64,000 nucleotides of DNA from Dentipellis sp. KUC8613 (GCA_002286715.1 NSJX01000020.1:319873-383872); one strand, 5' to 3'; shown: positions 1-11,866, counted from the first letter of the stretch. Notes: generated by a model not told the origin, from the sequence alone. Numbers and translations: made by a program.

Positions 1-2494
1 CATCCGCTCCATCTCCTCCAGCGCGTCCTCGTCCTCCTCCGCAAACACCGTCGTCCCGAACCCGCCCGCGCGCAACCCCGCGTGCCCGTACGGCGTGCTC
101 GCGCCGCTGCTCGCGGTCCCGGGCGCCGCGGGCACGAAGGCGGGCGCGTTGATGTTCGTCCGCAGCGCCGTGCCGCCGCTCGCGACCCACCGCTTGCCGA
201 GCAGCCGCCGCACCTCCTCCTCGAAGCTGCTGCGCCCGGTGCCGGTGCCCCGCTCCTTGCCCCACACCCACCGCGCGATGTACGCGCCGCCCAGCGCCGC
301 GCGCCCCGGGAAGCCCGTCGCGGGCGAGTTGCGGTGCGGCGCGACCTGCGCCGAGTCGAGCTGCGTCGTCGGGATCAGCACGGGGGCGTTCCAGATCTCG
401 GAGAGCAGCGACGCGACGCTCGGGAAGTTGGCGGCTGCGCCCGTCGTCAGGATGCGCGCGGGCAGCGTCGAGTAGTCGTACGGGTCGAAGGACAGCCCGA
501 TGGTTGTTGCCGCCATGGGCGCGACCGCCACCGGTGTGCCGGTGCGACCTGGTTGCGAGCCGGGCACGGGAGACGCGGTCGAGCTCGCTGCGTTGAGGAA
601 GTTCGGGCCGCGCGCGCGCCCGGAGGAGCCGCCGAGGACGCCCGTGGCGATCATCCGGGACCAGCGCACGCGGAACGAGAGCACTTGGCTCTCGACGAGG
701 CAGCGCGGGTTCGCGCGCAGGTCGCGGAATTCGTTGACTTTGATGCCCGTCTCGAAGCGGAAGATGCCCTTCACGTGCGAGAGCGGGAAGCTGTCGCCCT
801 GCAGCAGCCAGAAGCTGAACAGCTTGTCGTCCAGCCTGCGCCGCGGTCAGTTTGTCGCTATGTGCAGGGCGGGCTGACGTACCCGATGGAGCCACCTGGT
901 GGGACGACGGACACAAGGCGATCGAACGCGCTCCAGCTCTTGGTATACATGTCCCTCACGAGTGCTCGTGGGACGTCTGCGTTTCTGTAGCAGGCTAAGT
1001 CAACACGCGACGAATTATGTAGGTAGGACCTACCGACTGTTGAGCACGACGATGTATTTTCGTTTTTCACTAGGGTCTTGTGCAGGATGCGGGTACACAT
1101 TGTATAGTCGGGTCGGGAGATAGTGCGGGGCGCTGGTCAGCAGGATATCCATAGGTCCAAAGGCAAGAACGGCGTCCGACGGCGCGGGACATAAGGATAG
1201 ATAGGTGGACAGGAAATCCGAGGTAAATGGTGCGACAATTGTATCTTTTCCGCAAGCAAGATTAGCAAGGCTCTTACAACAGGACAAGTCGCTTACCAGG
1301 TTCGAATCCGTATCGTTCTACAAGATATCGTGAGACAGAGCCGATACGCCGCCCGCCGCCCGAGACGTCAACCTCCCCGAGCCACGCGCGTACCCGACGT
1401 CCCTCTTCACGACTTCCACCAACGAAGTCCAAAACGTCGTCGTCCCAATGGCCTTGCCCGCCAGCTGCGTAGACCCACATGCCCGTCGCGCACGCCTCAG
1501 CCTCGCTCATGGTGACCCACGCCCCCGCAATCAGACTCGCGAGGAAAGCAGATGCGACCTGCACGCGGCCCGTGCGAGCCCAGACGTCGGGCGAAGCCTC
1601 GCGCACGCGCAAGAGTTGTGCCGCCATGAGCGACGCGTGGGCGCTCGTGCCGACGCGGGCGGCCATGTGGTCGGGGCCGCCGAGAGCGGCCTCGAGCGCG
1701 AGTGCATGGGAGTGCGAAAATGTGTCTTGTGCAACGGGCGTGTTCGGAAGAGAGAAGGCGCTGGGCGAGATCTGGGAGTGCAGCGGGAGGCGGGAGTCGA
1801 GAGGAGGAAAGGAGGGTATTGGAGTGGATTTCCACCAGACGAGAGCAGGCTTGTCACGGTCACGGGTCAGCGAGCGCACAAGGCATGACGGTCACGCGTG
1901 ACCGTTGCCGACGGCGCGGCGCGTCTCGAAAAACGGAAGCAAATCTCACCTGTGCTGCCCCTCCGATTGATTTAAACCGACCAACGTCATAGTTTCTGCT
2001 AACTTTCTCGAGCAGAAAGTCTGCGACGACGTGTCAAATGCGGGGGAGAGCCGTAGTCACGAGTGCGACAGAACGAAACACGGGACGGCACGAGGCGGAC
2101 GCGACGGACGATCCCGATCATTTTCGCGAAAAAATATGATTTTTCTGTCGTGTCAGGCGAAGTCCAGCGAGCGACGAGCACGAGAGGCGTACCGAGTGCT
2201 TTTACCCACATGTCGACGGGCGTGGTATACGCATCTCCAGGCGTTGTGAAGATGCCTCCCTGAGTCCTGGCAGACCGTCAGCAACGCTGCACGCAGACAG
2301 CGCATGCCAGCACAAAGCTCACGCAAGCGCAGACAGAACGTGACTCACTGGTATTCCGATAGCTCTGTATCAAAGTCCACCGCCTCTACTCCCACCAGCT
2401 CCAGATTCTCATCCACGATCGACGCGCGCAACTGGTCGGTCGCAAGCTCGAGCCCGAGAAAGAGCGCCTGCCCGCTCTTGGCCGGTGCAGGCAT
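1..2494 (-). CDS. XKS1: D-xylulose kinase (FGGY family), 3' end cut off by the window
   Basis: Cytosolic kinase that phosphorylates D-xylulose to xylulose-5-phosphate, feeding xylose into the pentose phosphate pathway. Seven exons: 2494-2349, 2266-2193, 2020-1950, 1849-1297, 1244-1034, 984-883 and 835 to the left edge; the frame stays open to base 1, giving about 664 residues. The start is the ATG followed by an FGGY nucleotide-binding strand (FLGLELATDQLRASIVD, near residues 11-27). Further family blocks are TQGGIFTTPGDAYTTPVDMW, GGPDHMAARVGTSAHASL, EAEACATGMWVYA, FSFWLLQGDSFPLSHVKG and the C-terminal DYSTLPARILTTGAAANFPS before an STQ-like TTQLDSAQ. Beyond that comes a Ser/Gly-rich stretch and an acidic tail; the true stop is outside. 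Exon 4 begins at a gacaag acceptor, the least certain junction. Eukaryotic xylulokinase is very likely; other FGGY sugar kinases lack this combination of blocks. Confidence 0.93.
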
Positions 2495-2971
2495 GTCTAG
2501 CGAGTGCGTTCAAAGTCCAAGACGGAGTGGTATCCTCAGCGATGCGTGTGCAAGCTGGTATGCTCGGGGAGTGCTGTGCGCGTGGTATGTCGTTGCGATC
2601 GTCGTAGAAGTCGTCGTTGTCGTCGTCTTGCCAAGGGCAGTCGGAGCGGGAAAAATGGAGGGTATCAGCGACCGCTCGCGGAGGGCCGGGAGTAGACGCT
2701 TTTGTCGGAAGAGAGAAAGACAAAAATCGAAGAGAAGAGAAAATCAGAAAGGATTCGGTTCTCAGGCTTGCAGAGTCTCATCAGCGCTAATTGCCACGCC
2801 CTCTGACCGGCGCTTATTTCTTCTTTGCGTCTTTCCCACGCCAGACCACGCCTTGCCTAGGCTCCGACTTTCAAATAGTATACGTCTACAACGTTATTGT
2901 GGGTCCACCCAACATGAAATAACATGGCGCATGCATATTCATTAACCAACAACACAACTACTCCGATTCTT
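2495..2971. other. Gap between the xylulokinase start and the protease stop
   Basis: This 477-bp stretch must hold the xylulokinase promoter (minus strand) and the 3' end of the aspartic protease transcript. I see no clear TATA box and no ORF worth calling. Confidence 0.5.
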
Positions 2972-4316
2972 CTACCGCAGCCTCGCAAGGCCAATCTGCC
3001 CCCGTCCCTTGTCTAGTATCTGATAGACGTTCTTCAGGAAAGTACCGCCGAGAAGAATCTCATTCGCCTCTCGGTCTTCATCAGCTTGGATATTAGAGAC
3101 ACAGTATCCAGGGCGCCCAGGGACTGTGTCGAACGCGAGATCCCGTGCATCGATGGGCCACCCCACATTTCCGATACTGACAATGAAGACCGTTTGGGTA
3201 TTGCACGGGATGATGTACTCGCCATCGTCGTTCAACTCCGCGCCGGGAATCTGGGCATGTAGCCGTTGGGCTATGGTAGGATGGACGGTGATGTCGGTGG
3301 TGCCTGAGTCGAAAATGCCGATGCTGGGCCCGACGATCCATGCGTTGTTGGCCGCGATGCCGCCGAGGGCGACCTTGAAGCCGCCGTCGGTCGTGTCGAT
3401 GTTCGGGACCGTGATGCGCGTGTTCGCGTCGAACAAGTTCGAGTTGACGCCGCCCAAGACAATTTCGCCGTCGTTCAACCCGTCCGCCTTGCGCGACAGC
3501 TTCCAACCCGTCACCGCCTCCGGAATGATTCCGGCTTGGACGAGCGAGTCGAGGAGGGTCAAGCCACCTGTGCGTGAGAAGCGCTGCAGCCCGACATGCC
3601 TTGGGTCAGTCCGTGAAGATGCAAGACAACGATATTCATGCTCACGCCGGTAGCAAGCCCGAGGATGCCGTCCTCCCGCGATTCTGCGATATCCTCCGAC
3701 ACTACCTCCGCGGTGCCCATGACCATGCCGCTAATGCCTTTGTTTCCAATAAATACGTTGTCGGTGAAAACCGCGCCATTGATACCCTGGCCGTCTTCGT
3801 ACCCAGTCGACCATGCTCGATTCTGGTTGACAAATGACTGGGGAGACGACGCCGGCCCGATGCCGTTGTGGTTTCCCTGGGGGGCAACAATAAGTCACCC
3901 GCTTTTTGTGCAAGCGAGATAGAAAGAAAAATACGCACACGCTGCGGGGAGGTCTCTGAAAATACCCAGAGATCGTGTGAGCCCGAGTCGGCGAGGAGAT
4001 TGAAAGGCCTTGGGTTCCCTCCGATAAAGAGGCTGGCATAGTACGCTTGATCTTTGCCTATATTTCGGAGTGGTACTGTGATGGGCTCGGGGGCGCGCAC
4101 GATGAGCTGGCTAAAGTGAAGTATCAAACATCATATCTGGAGCTATAAGAAACGTTCTTACTGCGTAGAGCGAGAGGCATAGGAATGGACATCGAGCCCG
4201 GAGCTGGAATTCTGAGCAGCCGGATGCTCGGTGGGCACGGCGCAAGAGCGGTCGGAGAGCGTGACCGCAAAGAGCACGGACACCAGGATCGACGAGAACG
4301 ACGAGGAGAGCTGCAT
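2972..4316 (-). CDS. Secreted pepsin-like aspartic protease (family A1)
   Basis: Predicted 389-residue acid endopeptidase from four exons: 4316-4162, 4110-3939, 3876-3646 and 3583-2972. The N-terminus (MQLSSSFSSILVSVLFAVTL) is a signal peptide, followed by a short pro-region. The first active-site motif is LLADSGSHDLWV with Asp near residue 93; most family members have DTGS, so Ser in the second place is a mild variant. The second is IFDSGTTDITV with Asp near 278. Other family hallmarks are EDGILGLATG before the third intron, EIVLGG and the C-terminal EILLGGTFLKNVYQILDKG. For the last intron I used the ctgcag acceptor at 3584 because it keeps phase; the nearby cacag acceptor would hit a stop. 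Only one disulfide pair looks possible in the C-lobe. It likely acts outside the cell or in the vacuole; secretion is the more probable. Confidence 0.92.
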
Positions 4317-4430
4317 GTTGGCAAGGATGAAAAGAAGAAATATGCGAAGGCGAGCGAAGGTGAAAAGAGTGAAGATCGTTCAACGATGTGGGAAGGGCCA
4401 GCCTTGCTAGAACCGAGGCGGACGCCTGAC

Positions 4431-4440
4431 GTTTATATAT
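4431..4440 (-). promoter_or_regulatory. TATA box of the aspartic protease gene
   Basis: On the minus strand this reads ATATATAAAC, about 115 nt upstream of the protease ATG at 4316. Spacing and sequence fit a TATA-type promoter of a regulated secreted enzyme. Confidence 0.6.
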
Positions 4441-5853
4441 CCTACGCACCGTCCTACTGAGTCCATGCTCAAGTCCAGCTTTCCAGATGACTATGGCCAG
4501 GGTACGTTGAGATTGCATGGAGCAGTGCAGCCAAGGATGGCCAAAGGGAGGAACATACCTGCTATGCCGATCCTCGCGGGCCCGCCGGGAGACTGCGGGC
4601 ATCGAGGTAACCGCATACCAACCCGGACCTGGCTCCACAACGCCACGATCTTTTGAACTATATTTCTCCATGTATTTGGGGCAGCGGCCAGCACCTACGC
4701 GAACGCAGATGATGAATGAACAGAGGCCGTTGGGGGAAATCGCGTACCAGGTTGGGAGAATTCGGAGAGTTCGGAGGTTTTGGCTAGACCGTCGACCCTG
4801 GCTACAGTGTAAGTTTCAGGAATGGCCTAGACGACGATTCGTGATTATGAAAGAGGAGAGACCAAGTTATCATTCCTGAGCTTGATGGCCGTCTACCAGG
4901 TAGCCAGGTTGTGGCGCCCTGTGTCCAAAGAGCAGTGTCAGCGTTCCCCGATGCTCACCCACTCGATCCCGCCGTCGTGTCAGCTGGCACTTTGCCGGGC
5001 ACGACTGCGCTGATTTCTCACGTAGAGTTCGTCTCATCTTGAAGGGGCAGTTCGCAGTCGAGTCGAGATACACTCTGGAGGATCGCGCTCGCTGGCTTCG
5101 CTTGGAATGATGAACTAAAGGAGAAAAATGGCGTTCCTGTGGGATGCAGGGCTGTCAGTTCCAGTCAGCTCGTTATCATCAAGTCGCTGGAGAAACATGC
5201 AATACGGCCCAAATTCAACAGGGACTCGGTGTTCTGGACACGCGACCAGCAACGCCGCGGCGCATGACAAGATGTCGCGGCGTACTATAGTGCCACGGAT
5301 CGCCATCAGCAAATTGAGGGCCATATGGAATCCGCAGGTCATGTTTGGCCTTGCTTGTAGAATTTGCAAGGCATTGCGACGCCATACAAAGGAAGCACCA
5401 ATATTGCGAACCTTATGCAAGTAAGTACCAAGTTTATGATGCCTTCGCAAAGGCCATAAACTAATTGTATTCCTACGAAAACTGAGTAACACTTTGGATT
5501 GCGTCGCAAAGCCATCGGAAGATGGTCAACAAACCTCGAATTGTTTTGCAATTCAGGTGAACCATCGTCATCAGTATCAGCCTGTTACTCGCTACACAAC
5601 CCTGGTTTCCCGTGGATCTTCGCTGTTGTCCTGCCCATATCACACAACCATCGTATATCTCCCACTAATCTTCATGATACCAATATACAATGATATTTCT
5701 CACATCACACGAAATTAGAGCGAGAGTGTATCAGAGCGGCCGTGTACTCATTGCGAGCGCGACTTCACAATGTTTCGATGGCTTGTTCTGTCCTCCTCGA
5801 GGGCCGAAACACGGCGTAGCACGGACCGACGGAGTTGGGAAATTTTCTCGGGA

Positions 5854-5863
5854 CATATAAAGA
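5854..5863 (+). promoter_or_regulatory. Orphan TATA box with no evident coding gene
   Basis: The sequence reads CATATAAAGA. It is followed by a CT-rich stretch with CACTCACACACTCTTACAG, the look of a fungal start-site region. The next 400 nt contain almost no ATG and no long ORF, and an AATAAA lies at 6305-6310. It may drive a non-coding transcript or be a relic. Confidence 0.35.
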
Positions 5864-6606
5864 GCGGTGCGCCCTTGTCAACATCGTCTTCGCCTTCTGT
5901 TCTTCACTCACACACTCTTACAGTGTCGCGCTTGACTCTACAATACTGACTGTCGCGTCGGCGTCGGCGTCACTTCCGCGTCGTCAACGCGTCAACACCT
6001 GCGTGCGCTCTCGGCTCGCTCCTTCGGACTGCCAATGCATACTGTGACGGCCTAGTGCTTCCCTCGGTGCACTCCTTTCGTGCCCTGGTTTCTGTGCTGC
6101 CAACACTCGATCGGACTTGACGCACTCGACGTTACGCGGCGGCTGTCTCATCTGGCCGCTTCCTCACGCGCTCACGGAGACCCGCACACTTGCTGCTTCA
6201 CGACTTTCTGCCGCGCCGCTACCTCGCCGTCTCGTCCACACTTGTACTCTATGTTTCCGTGTCCTTACATCAAATGTATTGTAGTTTGTAGTCTGCATCA
6301 CGACAATAAAAATAAGATTCAAATTCTTTGCCGTTATATTATCAGAGGAATAGAACCCAAAATGATCGGATTTCGGCATCGCTGTCCACGATTCAATGCA
6401 ACATATCCCGGCATGGGCTACCTCATAGGACCATGGGAAGCCAAGGTACTACCTGGTCGAGTTGGAAAGTATGGAACATAATGAAATCTTACCCATTATT
6501 GTGCAGTATGGACAAACCCGGTAGACAACGGAATGTATATAGGACCTTGGGAACCGTATGAATACTCTTGTACAAATTTGGTACTTCCGGGACAGATTGT
6601 AGTCTT

Positions 6607-6630
6607 TGCATTGGCAGGCCTGCCAATGCA
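6607..6630. repeat. Perfect 24-bp palindrome
   Basis: The left half TGCATTGGCAGG is followed at once by its exact reverse complement, with no spacer. It could be a dimeric protein-binding site, a cruciform-forming element or the centre of a decayed mobile element. The neighbouring TTGAAC repeats are not part of it. Confidence 0.85.
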
Positions 6631-7483
6631 TAGTCGGCCCCAATTCGCTGATGGCCAGTTGAACTTGAAGTTGAACTTGAACTTGCTGACTAACGCCCGC
6701 CCATAGCACCAGCGAACCACGATCTAGACATTCTAGACGACCATGCCGCTCAGCGAGTTACCAGGGTGAGTGATTTGTTTCGAAAATAAGCCATGAATTC
6801 AATCACTTTCGTCGTCTGGCTATGGTGCCCGTGGCATCCGCAGACTGGTGAATCCCCCCGTCAAGTCCGACTCGTCGGGATTTGGCACAAGCGAGCAGCG
6901 CTTCGCCACTGCGTTCTAGGTTTTGGGTTGACTCCTGGCACAGTAGCTGACTTTCTCAAGTGACAATTCGGCTGTCCGGGTCGGATACTTTGTGCATGTG
7001 CCCTGCAGCCATCGGAGCAATTACTACCCACCGCACTCGTTAAGCGATTTCTAACGTTCATGAGCGCCGCGCCACTATTCCAGGGAGAACGATGTGCGGA
7101 TGATCAGGGTGGATGAACTACAATGTACCTGCGTTGATCTTCCTGTCACGGTCACTGCTTCGCGGGTAGCGAAACCCAGGCCCCAGGGATATCGGATGGC
7201 CCACAGCCCACGGTCATCGGAACTTGTCAAGTCCTCTCGCACGGCCAGTGCGCGACCCATGATCTATTTCGTATGTATCAGCGTCTCTTGCCTTACTGTA
7301 CGGACATCAGGAGCAGCTCGCCATAAATACAGGAGTGGTCGGACTACCTGTTTCTCCAGCCTGGTTGCTCCCCACAATCGTTCACTACAGGTGCTGGTCT
7401 CCTGTAACTTCTCTTCGTTCATCTTCTACCGACCACCGTGTCTCTGCGACTCTCTACTCCTATCATTCCAGCTCAGATCCAAG

Positions 7484-8684
7484 ATGCGCTCCTACGCTGC
7501 AGCAGTTGCCCTTATGATGGCCGCCCCGTCGCTCGCTGGCCCTGTCCGGTATGCTTTTTTGACTCTCTTCCTGAGTGCTACATGCTGATGCACAAGCCGT
7601 GTGCGCGCAGGTACGCGAGAGACTCGGCGATCGACGTAGCCGCTAGGTGAGATCCGACAAGCATCGGGAGCTTCGTCTTTCATCTAATATCCATCCACCC
7701 TGCAGGCAAAAGAGCGGAGTCGGACGTCGTGGATCGCCCGCAGTCGTCAAGCGCGATGACGCGGCCAGCGGCGGCGTGTAAGCATTTAAACATCCTCCTT
7801 CAATGAGAGTAATAACTCAAAAATTTAACAGCGAAAACGTTGCCGCTGTAGCTCCAGCAGTCGCCAAATCATCCGTGCACGCCGCCCCTTCATCTGCAGC
7901 TGCCCACCCTCTCCCGGCCAAACTGTCCAGCTCCGCCGCGGTTCCTCTTCCAGTCCACACGACTGTAAGCTCAAAGTCGGCCGCCATCGCGAGCACACCA
8001 GCGGTAGCAAGCGCATCGACTCCGCACGCCGTGGCCCCCAGCAGCGTGAAGGCAGTAACCACACCAGTCCCAAGCGGCTCTGCTGCCGCCATCCCGTTCC
8101 CCAGCGGCACCCCCTCTGGCTTCGGCACGTTCCACATAACGGGGACCATCAACACGAGCGCCGTCCCCACCGTCAGCGTCGCCATCGACTCCGCCTTCCT
8201 CGGATTGGGGCCCGAGCCCGTCCCGACGACGCCTATCACGTCCATCGCGTTCACCGGCGGCCCCATCGCGCCTACCCCGTCGGTCACCGGGTCTGCGCCG
8301 ATCCAGAGCCTCCTGCTCCCGCCTGCGTCAGGCGTTCCGACAATTCTGGGAGGTTCGCCCGCTGCGGCGTCTGCTGTGCCAGGATCTGTGAAACCCGCCG
8401 CGGCGGGGGCTAGTACGGCCGCTGCTGTGAGTTCTGCGGCGCCGGTGAAGTCTGCGGCCGTAGCTGCCAGTCCCGCGGCGGCCTCTGCGTCTGCGTCTGC
8501 CGCTCCCGTAGCTGGGAAGCCTGCTCCTGGTGGTAAACCTGGGTATGTCTTACCATCTGTCTCGCTTTGATTCGTATAAATCCTGACCGCTTCTTGTAGC
8601 ACGCCGTCGGCGAATGGGGGCAAACGTCGTCGCAGGGTGAACGGCATTCCGTTCCACGCCCGCTCGCTCGAGAGTCTGGATTAG
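7484..8684 (+). CDS. Secreted Ala/Ser/Pro-rich low-complexity protein
   Basis: Unrecognised 322-residue protein from five exons: 7484-7548, 7611-7646, 7706-7777, 7832-8542 and 8600-8684. It opens with a signal peptide (MRSYAAAVALMMAAPSLAGP). A basic segment with a dibasic site (VVKRDDAASGG) follows, which a Kex2-type protease could cut. The body, residues 60-300, is almost entirely Ala, Ser, Pro, Val and Thr with runs such as SAAAHPLPAKLSSSAAVPLP and no cysteine, so it is disordered and probably O-glycosylated. The C-terminus has a second basic cluster (GGKRRRRVNGIPFHA). There is no GPI signal. A CATAAATAC motif at 7321 may be its TATA box. It could be a cell-wall or matrix protein or a precursor of small peptides; the family is unknown to me. 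Confidence 0.75.
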
Positions 8685-9529
8685 GGACAGGTAATTGGAA
8701 GAGATATGGTCGTAGTGTTCGAGCTGGTGATGACTTGGATTAAATGAGGAATAACGATATAGTTTACTCTCAGCAGACACACGTGCATGGCAACTTGAAC
8801 GATCCTTTCGGTTGCGCACCATTTAATTCATGAGTTCATCCGTCACCATAATTCGCAGAAAATTTTCCGATATGGCAGATGAATGTGGCTAGCCGCTAGC
8901 TTTTGGGTCACCAGTCTGGACTGAAGTCGAGCGAAATCGTAGTGATGCTGTGCTAGTGAACTTGGAGTCGCAGCCACCGGGCCGCCAACCCCGGCTCGCG
9001 GAACTCTCTCTTAACTTTCATGGTGTTTTCGACGAAAGTCGCGTCCTTGCACAACTTGCACAGAATCGTTGTGTCTCTCTAATCTCACACTTGCGACCAC
9101 GTGAAACCAATATATTCCCGCAAACTCGACCAGCGATGAAGACACGAGGATGATGGCAGCTCCGTCCCGTGCCCGAGCTCATATCCTCAAGGTACGTGCT
9201 AAGGTCGGGATTGTTCTCCAAATATAGCTTGGGTATTTGTTCTCTTACAGGAACGTTACGTGCCACAGGGCTAGAATGCGGGCGTAGCTTGAGCCCACAG
9301 CAAAAGCTGTGACGGAGATGACCTCAAAATAGGCGCCCTTCGTATTTCCCGACGCTGATATTGAGACAATATATGATCCTGCGGCTGGAACGCGTGCCTC
9401 GTCCGGAATAAAGGCACGCATATATTGCGAAGGGGACTCCGGTGCTGTGGAGTCGGGACATGTGAGATGCCTCGGAGGGGTCGTGTTCGCCGACACCAAT
9501 AATAGCGCTATTTTGGAGGAGGTGAGTGG
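8685..9529. other. Intergenic gap before the unknown 635-aa gene
   Basis: Two tandem, same-strand genes are separated by about 970 bp. I see only short chance ORFs here, the largest under 85 codons on the minus strand, plus the downstream gene's TATA box at the right end. Confidence 0.5.
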
Positions 9530-9538
9530 TATAAAAGG
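9530..9538 (+). promoter_or_regulatory. TATA box of the 635-aa protein gene
   Basis: TATAAAAGG lies 128 nt upstream of the ATG at 9658 and is followed by a CT-rich tract with repeated CTCACTTA-like start-site sequence. This is the strongest TATA box in the left part of the window and suggests strong or regulated expression. Confidence 0.7.
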
Positions 9539-9657
9539 AGTGGTGCAGAGTGCGTTTTTTCTTCATCCAATACTCTCACTCACTTAACTACTCAGTTGAT
9601 CTCTCACTTCAGAACTCTCATCTCTACCACCGGTATTTTACTCGAATTCTCATCGCC

Positions 9658-11866
9658 ATGGGTTCAACCATCTCCAGCATTATGGAAGGCGTCGCGGGTG
9701 ACGACCAGAAGGAGAAGCAGGCAAACGACGCCCTCAACGTCCTCATGCAGGTCGCGACGAACCGCCAGACGCTCTTCTACGACCACATCCGCTCGCCCGA
9801 GTTCGACCCGGGCCTTGTGCCCATGAGCAAGGTCATCTACAAGTATCAGAGCATCCACTGCTCCGTGACGAGCAACGCGGATGACATTTCCAAGTCGATC
9901 ACCGGTGGGTACATTTCTTCGGGGTATTCAGATCTGTGAGATGATACTGAGCTGGCAACGCGCATTCAACAGACAGCCTTGGCGACTTTATTGACGGCGA
10001 TGTAGTAAGTTTATGCGCTCCCTTTCTTCTCACCTGTATCTTAACTTATGTGCGCAGGCGAAGGGCGTAACCAACATCGTCCAATCCAGCTTGAACTTCC
10101 TGTTCGGTAACTACGCGGCGAACTCGTCCTCTACGACGATGTACACGCTCACGACGGGAAGCCTCGGTGGCCTCGCCCGCATCGACACGGACTTCTACTC
10201 CTACGAGTACACGTCCCAGACGCTCTCCACTATCACGAAGAACGTCATCGTTTGCAGCGTTGTCATCTCTTCTGCTGATGTCACTGGGCTCAACAAGAAC
10301 GATATCTCCGCCATCGTGCAGACACTCTATTCGGCCAGCGACCCTGCTGAGCAGGTTAGTCTTTTGGCGATTCCCACAATTCCGGATTTTGACTGATGCG
10401 CAATGTATACACAGGTCAAGATCCGCGACCAGCTTTGGGAGGCCGTGCAGGAGTCGCAGCACACCGCCGCGGCGGGAAAGCCCCACCCACTGGAGACAGC
10501 TGTCTTCACGGGTCCCGCCGCGAACGTCAACTTCAAGGACCTCGCCGCGCCGGTCCCTCCGCGCCTCTCCGCCGCGGCGCGCAAGCCGCCTGCAGCGGCC
10601 GGTGAGCCCGTGCAGCTGGTGCTGGACACCCCCGGCACAGACGACGCGACAACCATTGCGCGCGTCGAGTCCTTCCTCGGCGGCTTCCTCAAGGGCAAGG
10701 CCACCGACGTCTCGTACGATGTCCAGTGCACGAGCCCCACGCCTGACCAGGTGTGCGTGAAGGTGTGCGCTAGTGGGGACATGCCTGCGGAGAAGGACAT
10801 CGAGGCGAAGCTCAAGGAGGCCATGGACCATTACTGCCAAGGCAAGGCGTGTGGCGTCAAGGGATACAAGATTGCGAGCAAGCAGCAGGGCAAGTCACCC
10901 CTAGGATCGGGGCCTGCGGCGCCTCCCGCCGCCCCTACGGAGCCATGTGCGGGCTCGCAGCACGGCGACTCTAAGGTTGGACCGGGGTCTGTCCCGTCTC
11001 GCCCTGCTGAACCGTGCCCTACTGGCCCTCACCCTGTCGACCCGCCTCCGGTCGATTGCCACCCGAGCGGAGAGTGTCCGCCCCCCAATCAGAAGCCTAA
11101 CGGCTCCTGCCCCGAGGACAAGAAGCCCAACGGCTCCTGCCCTCCCGACCCGCACCCGGTCGACCCGCACCCTGGCAAGCCGAATGGTACTTGCCCGCCT
11201 GCGGTCCCCTGCGAGCCCGACTCGCAGGACATCGCCACCCGTATCACGCAGCTGTTCTCGCAGCTCGGTTGCTGCACCAAGACGGACAGCTGGCACGTCG
11301 CCCTGGACTTGATCACCTACATCACGACGACGCTCGGCGACTTTGAGGACGCTCTGGGGCTCGTCGACGCGTCTACGGTTGCGGGCGCGCTCTTCGAGTG
11401 CGTGAAAGGAGACGGGAAAGGCACAGTGAGCGCTGACCAGGCGGATGTCGGTACGTTCTTGCGGCCTATCCTTTTGATTTGAGCAAGTTGTTGATTGAGG
11501 GGGTCGCAGTTCAATGGATCCTCGGTGGTATCACGTATTTCAATCAGAAACACTCCCTGCCTACCAGCAAGGACGAGGTCGTTCCGCTCTCTCTCCCGGG
11601 CTCGCGCTCGGACGGTGCCGAGAAGTTGCTATCGTCGCTCCTTGCGTCGTGCAATGATAAGGTCAGTCTTTTCTAATGTGCTCTCTTCTGAAGCACAAGA
11701 TGCTGATTACATATCGATATAGGGAAATCCGCCTAGCGTTGCGCTGTTCGTCAATAATCTGGTCGCACGCAAGGTGGTAGCGTCGAAGAAGAGGGCTGCT
11801 ACCAACGGCATCTCTCCTCCGTCTTCCGCTGCGCCTTCACCTTCGCCTGTTCCCAAGCGTCTCTGA
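9658..11866 (+). CDS. Unknown 635-aa protein with a Cys-Pro repeat linker
   Basis: Family not recognised. Six exons: 9658-9904, 9973-10004, 10058-10354, 10415-11450, 11510-11661 and 11723-11866, all with good GT..AG ends. There is no signal peptide (start MGSTISSIMEGVAGDDQKEK; Gly2 could be myristoylated). Residues 1-200 look like one folded alpha/beta domain. Residues 200-340 look like a second, with a Cys-bearing stretch VQCTSPTPDQVCVKVCASG. A Pro/Cys linker near 360-450 repeats PNGSCP-type units (QKPNGSCPEDKKPNGSCPPD). Residues 450-600 form another helical domain beginning TRITQLFSQLGCCTKTDSW. The tail is basic and Ser/Pro-rich (ASKKRAATNG...PKRL). It may be a cytoplasmic multidomain protein; no catalytic motif is visible. 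Confidence 0.85.

Larger units (their letters stand above)
4441..7483. other. Gene-poor stretch of about 3 kb
   Basis: No ORF here resembles a known family. The longest, 5115-5492 on the minus strand (125 aa), overlaps a second hydrophobic ORF in another frame (5339-5551) and has no splice-supported continuation, so I do not call it. The stretch does hold an orphan TATA motif near 5854, an AATAAA at 6305, a perfect 24-bp palindrome at 6607-6630, and a short repeat of the unit TTGAAC just after it (6658-6690). Confidence 0.5.

Noticed and set aside
82..990. 302-codon plus-strand ORF at the left edge
   Set aside because: It is the shadow of the xylulokinase exons on the other strand; the real frame carries FGGY motifs, this one is an Arg/Ala-rich artefact of high GC.
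5115..5551. Two overlapping minus-strand ORFs as a membrane protein
   Set aside because: The hydrophobic part (FVGIQLVYGLCEGIINLVLT) and the rest are in different frames, and no intron joins them in phase.
7817..8647. 276-codon minus-strand ORF opposite the Ala/Ser-rich gene
   Set aside because: The plus strand has a signal peptide and four good introns. The minus ORF is only the complement of GC-rich Ala/Ser codons.
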